Below, in pieces: positions 1-5,179 of a stretch of 7,383 bases of DNA. A model generated the notes under the pieces. It did not search any database, was not told the DNA's origin, and saw only the letters and a program-made list of their open reading frames with translations. The DNA is taken from the NCBI GenBank assembly GCA_016765255.1, contig JAESQI010000201.1:1-7383 (forward strand), given 5' to 3'. The stretch comes from Robiginitomaculum sp. (GTDB taxonomy: Bacteria; Pseudomonadota; Alphaproteobacteria; Caulobacterales; Maricaulaceae). The translations under genes and the position numbers were made by a program. Numbering within the stretch: the stretch's first letter is position 1; every line of letters begins with the position of its first letter.

Positions 1-197
1 AAGCGCACCAGCAAAAACGGCTGTTGCCCAGATAGGTCTAGCACCAATAACAGCTTGATAGACTTCTCGCATTGACGCGACTTTGTCAGCGTTCATTTGC
101 ATAATAAAATTTGGGCTGCTCATGACGCCCCAAAGTAGCCCTAAGCCGCCAATTACCCAAAACTCCAGTGAATTCTCTCTTTTCTATTATTGCTCAT
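1..197 (-). pseudogene. Small membrane protein, 5' end, apparent frameshift; runs off the left edge
   Basis: Two overlapping minus-strand reading frames together look like one gene. The first starts at ATG 197-195, behind the Shine-Dalgarno sequence AGAGGA (208-203, 5-base spacer), encodes MSNNRKERIHWSFG and stops at TAA 155-153. The second is closed upstream by TAG 186-184, then open from 183 to the window edge. It reads LEFWVIGGLGLLWGVMSS, a hydrophobic segment, then NFIMQMNADKVASM and an ARPIWATAVFAGAL stretch resembling a second membrane segment. From memory, this pattern resembles small multi-pass membrane proteins of unknown function that often sit beside ArsR-SRPBCC pairs. One extra A in the run at 183-180 would fuse the frames. 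The only ATG usable without a shift near the 5' end of the second frame is 123-121, which has no good ribosome site and loses the first segment. It could be a true pseudogene, an assembly error, or less likely recoded. It is third in the arsR unit, 30 bases after the SRPBCC stop. Confidence 0.7.
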
Positions 198-202
198 AAC
201 TT

Positions 203-208
203 TCCTCT
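203..208 (-). promoter_or_regulatory. Strong ribosome binding site that fixes the membrane-protein start at 197
   Basis: The minus strand reads AGAGGAAAGTTATG here. AGAGGA lies five bases before ATG 197-195, near-ideal spacing. It places the intended start in the frame that soon stops, which is the main argument that the gene downstream is frameshifted rather than starting at the internal ATG at 123. Confidence 0.7.
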
Positions 209-227
209 ATGGATAAGCCGTTGCGCA

Positions 228-716
228 CTAATCAGCCACACTTTCTACTAAGGCCGCTAATTTGTTGATCGCTTGTGTCCATCCTCCGGCTCCGCCTGAG
301 TCTGCTGGTACACCAATATGAACCATCTTCATCCGCGTTTTGCCATTATCTTTTGACAGTTCAATGATAATTTCAGTAACTTCTGGGTGGCCTTTCGGCA
401 TCCCCATGGCCTCAGGCGATATAATATTTCCGTCTTGGTCACTCATGCTTTCAGTGTAAACTAGCCGTGTTGGCTCCTCGACTTCTTTATACTGTCCTGT
501 AAACCACATAATCATAGTGCGCTCTGGCCTGACCATTTCCATACAAATTTTACGGCGTCCACCGACGACAACATCCATTTCAACTACAGGCACTTTCATA
601 CCGTTTGGGCCGTACCATTTTTGGAAAAGAGCTGGGTCTGTCCACATTTTCCAAACTGTTTCTATTGGTGCATCGAATACTCGCTCGATTAAAACCCATT
701 TATTTTCATTCTTCAT
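228..716 (-). CDS. SRPBCC / AHSA1-like (START-fold) domain protein
   Basis: A 162-residue single-domain protein of the SRPBCC superfamily, Pfam AHSA1 type (activator of Hsp90 ATPase homologue 1-like), normal in length for the family. Seen: RVFDAP (12-17), VWKMWTDP (21-28), then FQKWYGP (31-37) and the closing GGWTQAINKLAALVE helix (144-158), the usual first and last elements of this fold, which encloses a hydrophobic cavity. No signal peptide or membrane segment is visible, so it is presumably cytosolic. The ligand or activity cannot be read from sequence; bacterial members are mostly uncharacterised, and a role in Hsp90 activation should not be assumed. The start ATG lies inside the end of the upstream arsR gene (11-base overlap), with AAGG about nine bases before it, suggesting translational coupling and control by that repressor. 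The many methionines look typical of this subfamily. Confidence 0.92.
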   Translation of the reverse strand: MKNENKWVLIERVFDAPIETVWKMWTDPALFQKWYGPNGMKVPVVEMDVVVGGRRKICMEMVRPERTMIMWFTGQYKEVEEPTRLVYTESMSDQDGNIISPEAMGMPKGHPEVTEIIIELSKDNGKTRMKMVHIGVPADSGGAGGWTQAINKLAALVESVAD

Positions 717-1047
717 TTGTTGGCCCTTTCAGTTGTTTTAGGCAGGTGTCTAAACGATCAAACCGTGCTTCCCATATGTGACGATATTGTTCTGTCCATG
801 AAGCCAATGCTTCTAGTGGCATGGTATTTAATGTGCAGGGGCGATATTGGGCTTCTTGCCCTTGATTGATAAGCCCTGCACGTTCAAGAACTTTAATATG
901 CTTGGAAACGGCAGGCAGACTCATATTGAAAGGCGCAGCCAATTCATTAACAGTGGCATCACCATTAGCTAAATGCGCAAGAATGGCGCGCCGCGTAGGA
1001 TTTGACAATGCAGCAAAAGTATTATTGAGTTCCGTGGTGTTTAACAT
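706..1047 (-). CDS. ArsR-family winged-helix transcriptional repressor
   Basis: A 113-residue repressor when started at ATG 1047-1045. Seen: the FAALSNPTRRAILAHLANG opening (11-29), then a helix-turn-helix at about 32-57 with SLPAVSKHIKVLERAGLI, followed by a short wing (QGQEAQYRPC, 62-71) and a C-terminal helix probably used for dimerisation. This matches the stand-alone ArsR/SdpR-like regulators paired with SRPBCC proteins. The ELCVCDL-type metal-binding motif of arsenic and cadmium sensors is absent, so metal sensing is unlikely. An in-frame ATG at 1083 would add MCLLTIWFNICV, but that extension runs through the predicted promoter and palindrome and is not family-like, so I reject it. There is no Shine-Dalgarno before 1047, in keeping with a leaderless message. 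It probably represses itself and the two genes downstream; the inducer is unknown. Confidence 0.92.
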   Translation of the reverse strand: MLNTTELNNTFAALSNPTRRAILAHLANGDATVNELAAPFNMSLPAVSKHIKVLERAGLINQGQEAQYRPCTLNTMPLEALASWTEQYRHIWEARFDRLDTCLKQLKGPTNEE

Positions 1048-1054
1048 GACACAT

Positions 1055-1083
1055 ATATTAAACCATATGGTTAATAAACACAA
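1055..1083 (-). promoter_or_regulatory. Predicted arsR promoter with operator in the spacer; possible leaderless start
   Basis: On the minus strand, TTGTGT (1083-1078) and TAATAT (1060-1055) form a -35/-10 pair with a 17-base spacer. The match to sigma-70 consensus is 3/6 and 4/6. The spacer contains the perfect palindrome AACCATATGGTT (1072-1061), so a bound dimer would block RNA polymerase. A transcription start about seven bases after the -10 falls at 1048 or 1047, the first base of the arsR ATG, predicting no or almost no 5' leader. This is inference from sequence alone. Confidence 0.5.
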
Positions 1084-1104
1084 TGGTTAAATAAAAATGG
1101 TTTA
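1059..1104. repeat. Cluster of four TWAACCAT half-sites, probable ArsR operator array
   Basis: Four copies of TWAACCAT lie within 46 bases: minus-strand TAAACCAT at 1104-1097, TTAACCAT at 1090-1083 and 1074-1067, and plus-strand TAAACCAT at 1059-1066. The last two abut as a 16-base palindrome with a single mismatched pair. The two upstream copies are direct repeats, offset 16 and 14 bases. The position over and upstream of the predicted arsR promoter suggests binding sites for the repressor encoded next door, possibly with cooperative loading. Confidence 0.6.
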
Positions 1105-1155
1105 TTTCCCAATACAAACAACCGCTCTCATATACTTCCGCATATTTTTCAACAT
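1102..1155 (-). other. Short ORF, possible remnant of a gene start between udg and arsR
   Basis: Between the udg stop (1214) and the arsR promoter, the minus strand holds a 17-codon ORF, MLKNMRKYMRAVVCIGK, ending with TAA at 1104-1102. GAGGA (1160-1156) directly abuts the first ATG and lies 12 bases before the ATG at 1143, so neither spacing is good. The lysine/arginine-rich start followed by AVVCIG resembles the beginning of a signal peptide that is cut short at the operator repeats. It may be a decayed 5' end left when the arsR module arrived, or chance. The rest of the gap (1156-1213) shows no convincing terminator hairpin; it holds only a short direct repeat, CCAAAGCG, at 1176 and 1185. 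Confidence 0.2.
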
Positions 1156-1213
1156 TCCTCACGAACCCTTCTGCCCCAAAGCGGCCAAAGCGAAGATGTC
1201 GAATAAAGTAGTA

Positions 1214-1996
1214 TCACCCCTCCAACCGCGCCTTGATCGCCAATAAATCGCGCCATGCGTATTTTTTTAATTCTGGTCTTCGGAGGAGGAAGGCGGGGTG
1301 GTAGAGGGGCATTGCGGGGGTTTTTGTGCCGCCTATATTTAGCTCTTGCCACTGGCCTCTGGCTTTCATAATGCCGGTTTTCCCTGTGAGGGCTTGCAGG
1401 GATACCCCGCCGACAATGACAATAATTTTGGGCGCGATCAGTTCCATATGGCGGGTGATGAAGGGTGTGCACATGTCGAGTTCATCATCAGACGGGTTGC
1501 GACCCGCTGGCGGCAGCCAGTTACAGACATTGGTAATATAGAGACTGTCTTCGCCCAGACCAATGCTGGCAAACATTTTATCGAGAAGTTGACCAGCAGG
1601 GCCGATAAATGGCAAGCTGGTTTCATCTTCTTGCAGGCCCGGGGCTTCGCCAATGGCCATGATTTTGGCACTTGGATTGCCGCGAGCAAAAACCATATTT
1701 TTTGCGTGGTCGCTGAGGCTTCCGGCGTCAAATGTATCGAGGGCAGTTTTGAGAGCGTCCAGTGTAGGGGCTGATTGTGCGAGGGCCGTTGCAAGTTCGA
1801 TTTTATCTTTGAGGCCAGATTGTGGGTTTTGGCTTTGTGGGTTAATTTTGACCTTGGAAGGTTTGCGGTTTTGTGCCTGTTGTTTTGCAGGCCGTTTCGG
1901 TTGGGGGGGCAGGTCTGGAATGTCCACGCCCATATCTTGCCACCAGATTTGCGAGGCTTTCAAGGCGGCTTTTAATATTTGCGGGTCAGTATCCAT
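1214..1996 (-). CDS. Family-4-type uracil-DNA glycosylase
   Basis: A 260-residue DNA repair enzyme of the UDG superfamily, family 4, which removes uracil from DNA to begin base-excision repair of deaminated cytosine. Seen: motif 1 GEAPGLQED (116-124) with the family-4 glutamate E117, PFIGPAGQLLDKM (129-141), YITN (153-156), PPAGRNPSDDE (162-172), VRGQW-like ARGQW (212-216), and the second active-site motif YHPAFLLRRP (232-241). Residues 1-25 carry an IWWQDMGVD element, and about 27-60 form a Pro/Gln/Lys-rich linker before the catalytic domain. Only two cysteines exist, C158 and C176. The four-cysteine iron-sulfur set of classical family-4 enzymes is missing, and the usual FxGC position reads FDAGS (89-93). 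The start ATG shares one base with the rimB-rimK stop (TAATG), which fixes it and implies translational coupling. The fold is sure; the cluster status is not. Confidence 0.92.
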   Translation of the reverse strand: MDTDPQILKAALKASQIWWQDMGVDIPDLPPQPKRPAKQQAQNRKPSKVKINPQSQNPQSGLKDKIELATALAQSAPTLDALKTALDTFDAGSLSDHAKNMVFARGNPSAKIMAIGEAPGLQEDETSLPFIGPAGQLLDKMFASIGLGEDSLYITNVCNWLPPAGRNPSDDELDMCTPFITRHMELIAPKIIVIVGGVSLQALTGKTGIMKARGQWQELNIGGTKTPAMPLYHPAFLLRRPELKKYAWRDLLAIKARLEG

Positions 1997-3372
1997 TACG
2001 GGATTAAGTGTATCACGGAACGGACATTGGCTTCAATAGACTGGATGATAATGGCGGCAATGTCTTTGCCAGTCGCCTTTTCAATCCCCTGTAGTCCGGG
2101 GGAGGAATTGACCTCAAGTATTTTTGGGCCTGTGTTGCCACGAAGTAAATCCACACCTGCCACATTTAATTTAAGGACGCGGGCGGCTTTGACGGCGGCT
2201 TTGCGTTCGTCTTTGGAGATGCGGACTTGTTTGGCACTACCACCTTGGTGCAGGTTTGAGCGAAATTCACCTGCTTGCGCTGTGCGCTGGATAGCGCCCA
2301 CAACTTTGCCGTCGACAACAAAGCAGCGAATGTCGGTTCCGCTGGCCTCTTTGACAAATTCTTGCACAAGAAAATGGGCATTGAGGCCGCGAAAGGCATC
2401 CACGAGCGCTTCGGCTGCTTTTTTGGTTTCCGCCAAGACGACGCCTTTGCCTTGGGTAGACGAGAGGAGTTTAACCACTACGGGCGAGCCGCCTGCCAGA
2501 TCAATAATGCCTTTGGTGTCGCGGGATGTCATGGCAAATGCGGTGTTGGGCATGCCCAATTTGTGTTGGGCTAACATTTGGTGGGCCAGAAGTTTGTCGC
2601 GGGACGCGCCTATTGCGGCTGCTGAATTGAGACAATGCACCCCCATCATTTCAAATTGGCGCGTCACAGCCATGCCGTAAAAAGTCATACGCGTCCCAAT
2701 GCGCGGAATTATGGCGTCAAAACGAGGTAAGGCTTCGCCGTCATAATGCACAGCGGGCGAGTGGTTGTTGATGGCCATATAGCAACGGCTGGTCTCGATG
2801 GTTTCAATAACGTGTCCTCTTGCCTCGGCGGCGGCAATCAATTTGCGGTTGGAATAATTATTTGGTTCTTGGGTTAGGATTCCAATGCGTAAGGGGCGTT
2901 TTGTTTTATTCTTACGCGACCTCTTTTTATAAAGATCATATGATAATAATGGTTGCAAGAATGACGATGTCGGTGTGATTTGCATATCTTCAGGAATGGC
3001 AGAACGACCGAGCAACATTCTATACCCCATAGTCTCGCGGTTGGTCAGAGTGATGTGGATGGGCCATATTTGATCACCAATCTGAATTTCAGAAGCAATG
3101 ACATAGCGCGATTCGCTCTCACCGTTTGAACTCATCACAATACGCCGATCAATAACCTTGGCAGAACAGACAACTTCGATAGACGGGTCTTCTGGATTGG
3201 GATGCATGATAAATCGGACTTGCGGGTTTTTCTCGTTGCCAAAGGGCTCGATGGCCACGGCGTGTAAAGCGGATGTCCGTGCGCCCGTATCTATCTTAGT
3301 TTTAATAGCGGGCAGACCTAAACTGGGCAGTGAAACCCATTCTTCCCAGCCCAGTACCATAGAATTGTGCAT
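1996..3372 (-). CDS. rimK: RimB-RimK fusion: retropepsin-like protease plus S6 glutamate ligase
   Basis: A 458-residue two-domain protein. Residues 5-130 match the RimB/ATP-dependent zinc protease family (retropepsin-like): LGWEEWVSLPSLGL (7-20), the catalytic-type KIDTGARTSALHA (26-38, Asp28), and YRMLLGRSAI (117-126). A basic linker (149-159, KKRSRKNKTKR) leads to a RimK ATP-grasp ligase from about 160: PRIG (223-226), SRDKLLAHQML (257-267), VVVKLLSSTQGKGV (298-311), FLVQEF (334-339), GEFRSNLHQGGSAK (368-381), AGVDLL (405-410), and LEVNSSPGLQGIEK (419-432). RimK adds glutamates to the C-terminus of ribosomal protein S6; RimB proteases are thought to trim such tails, so one chain would hold opposing activities. 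E. coli RimK (about 300 residues) lacks the protease part. ATG 3372 is preferred: AAGAG lies about seven bases upstream, and the N-terminal extension from 3429 looks unlike the family. ATG 3360 is an alternative. It leads an operon with udg. Confidence 0.92.
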   Translation of the reverse strand: MHNSMVLGWEEWVSLPSLGLPAIKTKIDTGARTSALHAVAIEPFGNEKNPQVRFIMHPNPEDPSIEVVCSAKVIDRRIVMSSNGESESRYVIASEIQIGDQIWPIHITLTNRETMGYRMLLGRSAIPEDMQITPTSSFLQPLLSYDLYKKRSRKNKTKRPLRIGILTQEPNNYSNRKLIAAAEARGHVIETIETSRCYMAINNHSPAVHYDGEALPRFDAIIPRIGTRMTFYGMAVTRQFEMMGVHCLNSAAAIGASRDKLLAHQMLAQHKLGMPNTAFAMTSRDTKGIIDLAGGSPVVVKLLSSTQGKGVVLAETKKAAEALVDAFRGLNAHFLVQEFVKEASGTDIRCFVVDGKVVGAIQRTAQAGEFRSNLHQGGSAKQVRISKDERKAAVKAARVLKLNVAGVDLLRGNTGPKILEVNSSPGLQGIEKATGKDIAAIIIQSIEANVRSVIHLIP

Positions 3373-3509
3373 AAATTTGCTCTTGTATTGTGACAGCAAT
3401 TCTTTTCGCAAATGCTTTACGCCGCGCACTGTTCAGTTTAACACATAAATATATATACTCAATAGAACTAGTTTCACAATATAGAAACAGATTAAAGACG
3501 AGGGATAAT
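3373..3509. promoter_or_regulatory. Divergent intergenic region between rimK and the ETF-QO gene
   Basis: This 137-base AT-rich gap separates two outward-facing operons and must hold both promoters. On the plus strand, TATACT (3454-3459) is a fair -10 box with TTCAGT (3432-3437) a weak -35 at a 16-base spacing, which would give a leader of about 45 bases for ETF-QO. On the minus strand, no convincing pair stands out; TTGCGA (3412-3407) with AATACA about 16 bases on is weak. No clear operator palindrome is visible. Confidence 0.3.
3500..3504 (+). promoter_or_regulatory. Ribosome binding site that fixes the ETF-QO start at 3510
   Basis: GAGGG at 3500-3504 lies five bases before ATG 3510. It supports this start over the in-frame ATG at 3390, whose 40 extra residues would be read from the intergenic region and overlap the rimK ribosome-binding region on the other strand. 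Confidence 0.7.
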
Positions 3510-5168
3510 ATGACAACACGCGAAAGCATGGACTATGATGTGGTCATTGTGGGGGCGGGCCCAGCAGGGCTATCAGCCGCTATACGTTTAAAGCAACTCG
3601 GTGGTGATGATATCAATGTCGTTGTGCTCGAAAAAGGCTCGGAAGTGGGCGCGCATATTTTATCGGGCGCCGTTCTTGATCCGTGTGGGCTCGACGCATT
3701 GATCCCCGATTGGAAAGAAAAAGGAGCACCGCTCAATACGAAAGTCACCCAAGACCGGTTTTTAAGCTTAAGCGAGACGGGCTATAAAACCATACCCAAT
3801 TTCATTATGCCGCCCCTCATGAATAATCACGGCAATTATATTGTCTCTATGGGAAATATTTGTCGGTGGATGGCGGAACAAGCAGAAAGCCTTGGCGTCG
3901 AAGTTTTTCCAGGCATGGCCTGTTCTGAACTGGTTTATCATGAAGACGGCGCCGTTAAAGGTGTGGTGGCGGGTGAATTTGGCCGAGGCCGCGAAAACAA
4001 AACCGACGGCGACGGATATGAACCTGGCATGGAGCTGCACGGAAAATATGTATTCTTGTCCGAAGGGGCGCGTGGTTCGCTCTCTAAAGAGGTGACCGAA
4101 AAATTCGGTCTGGACGCGGATTGTGACGTGCCGAAATTTGGCCTTGGCCTCAAAGAAATTTGGGAAGTCAAACCAGAAAACCATGTATTGGGTCAAGTCA
4201 CCCATACATCGGGATGGCCTTTGGATAATAAAACGGGTGGTGGTTCTTTTATGTATCATCTTGAAAACAACCAAGTCTATGTAGGCTATATCATCGACCT
4301 CAGCTATAAAAACCCGCACCTATATCCCTATATGGAGTTCCAGAGATGGAAGCACCATCCAGTGATTGCCAAAGTATTAGAAGGCGGTAAGCGGGTGTCT
4401 TACGGGGCGCGAGTTGTCACCAAAGGTGGCTATCAGTCGATTCCAAAAACCGTATTTCCGGGTGGAGCATTGCTGGGCTGTTCCGCAGGTTTGGTCAATT
4501 TGCCGCGTATCAAAGGCAATCATAACGCTATGCTGTCTGGCAAAGCTGCTGCTGAGGCCGCTTATAAAGCTATTAAAGCAGAGCGCTCATCTGATGAATT
4601 AACTGCCTATGATCGCGAGCTTCGCACGGGCCCGATTGGCAAAGATTTGAAACGGGTACGCAATGTCGCGCCGTTAAATAGTAAATACGGAACCACGCTT
4701 GGCGGAATGATGCTCGGCGGTATGGATATGTGGTTTGCGACGATTTTCCGCTTTAATTTATTTGGCACACTCAAGCACGGCATAACGGACGCGCAAGCTA
4801 CGGGTGAGGCTAAAGATTCCGCGAAAATTGACTATCCAAAACCAGACGGCGTTCTGTCATTTGACCGCTTAACCAATGTCAGTTTTTCTGCGACTAATCA
4901 CGAGGAAGAACAGCCCTGTCATTTGAAATTGGCAGACGCCGATATTCCGATTACCATTAACTTGCCAAAATGGGCCGAGCCCGCACAGAGATATTGTCCT
5001 GCGGGGGTTTATGAAATTCTGAGCGACGCAGACGGCTCGAACCCGCGTTTTCAAATCAATGCACAAAATTGTGTGCATTGCAAAACATGTGATATCAAAG
5101 ACCCAAGCGAAAATATAAATTGGACTGTACCAGAAGGTGGCGGTGGCCCTAATTATCCAAATATGTAG
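3510..5168 (+). CDS. Electron-transfer flavoprotein-ubiquinone oxidoreductase (ETF-QO)
   Basis: A 552-residue, full-length ETF dehydrogenase. It is a membrane-associated FAD and 4Fe-4S enzyme passing electrons from reduced ETF, loaded by acyl-CoA and amino-acid dehydrogenases, to ubiquinone in the respiratory chain. Seen: the FAD-binding Rossmann motif DVVIVGAGPAGLSAAIRL (10-27), a VLEKGSEVGAHILSG segment that binds the FAD ADP part, GLGLKEIWEV, GWPLDNKTGGGSFMYHL, and LLGCSAGLVNLPRIKGNHNA in the second FAD/quinone region. The C-terminal ferredoxin-like domain has C496 in RYCPAGVYE, then C521, C524 and C527 in NCVHCKTCDIKDP, the complete cluster ligand set. No signal peptide is present; membrane contact in this family is monotopic. 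It is the first gene of a plus-strand operon, with the TPR lipoprotein gene 11 bases downstream. The sequence gives no clue to regulation beyond the upstream divergent region. Identity is very secure. Confidence 0.97.
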   Translation: MTTRESMDYDVVIVGAGPAGLSAAIRLKQLGGDDINVVVLEKGSEVGAHILSGAVLDPCGLDALIPDWKEKGAPLNTKVTQDRFLSLSETGYKTIPNFIMPPLMNNHGNYIVSMGNICRWMAEQAESLGVEVFPGMACSELVYHEDGAVKGVVAGEFGRGRENKTDGDGYEPGMELHGKYVFLSEGARGSLSKEVTEKFGLDADCDVPKFGLGLKEIWEVKPENHVLGQVTHTSGWPLDNKTGGGSFMYHLENNQVYVGYIIDLSYKNPHLYPYMEFQRWKHHPVIAKVLEGGKRVSYGARVVTKGGYQSIPKTVFPGGALLGCSAGLVNLPRIKGNHNAMLSGKAAAEAAYKAIKAERSSDELTAYDRELRTGPIGKDLKRVRNVAPLNSKYGTTLGGMMLGGMDMWFATIFRFNLFGTLKHGITDAQATGEAKDSAKIDYPKPDGVLSFDRLTNVSFSATNHEEEQPCHLKLADADIPITINLPKWAEPAQRYCPAGVYEILSDADGSNPRFQINAQNCVHCKTCDIKDPSENINWTVPEGGGGPNYPNM

Positions 5169-5179
5169 AAGTGATGCCT

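Noticed and set aside
180..183. Programmed -1 frameshift signal at AGAAAAG
   Set aside because: It is not a canonical slippery heptamer in the reading frame, the A run is only four long, and I saw no obvious downstream stem; mutation or assembly error is simpler.
228..716. High methionine content of the SRPBCC protein as a sign of metal binding
   Set aside because: Methionines at these places are, as I recall, usual in this subfamily, and there is no clustered MxxM metal pattern.
1048..1083. Upstream ATG 1083 extending the ArsR protein by MCLLTIWFNICV
   Set aside because: The extension runs through the predicted promoter and palindrome, and ArsR proteins normally start just before the LSNPTRR helix; ATG 1047 fits.
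1176..1192. Direct repeat CCAAAGCG, two copies nine bases apart
   Set aside because: It is too short and isolated to be more than chance; no hairpin or T-run makes it a terminator.
1346..1774. 142-codon plus-strand ORF opposite the uracil glycosylase
   Set aside because: It is antisense to the conserved catalytic motifs of a real gene and shows no features of its own.
1979..2680. 233-codon plus-strand ORF opposite rimK
   Set aside because: It is antisense to a well-conserved gene, has no family-like motifs, and has an erratic Ser/Thr/Ala/Pro-rich composition typical of a shadow frame.
3373..3429. Upstream start for the rimB-rimK fusion at 3429
   Set aside because: The 19 extra residues are unlike RimB family starts, and a better-placed AAGAG precedes ATG 3372.
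3390..3509. Upstream start for ETF-QO at 3390
   Set aside because: It would use intergenic sequence overlapping the opposite promoter region; the GAGGG site and the flavin-binding domain fit ATG 3510.
3768..4319. 183-codon minus-strand ORF opposite ETF-QO
   Set aside because: It is a shadow frame of a secure gene, with no recognisable domain or ribosome site.
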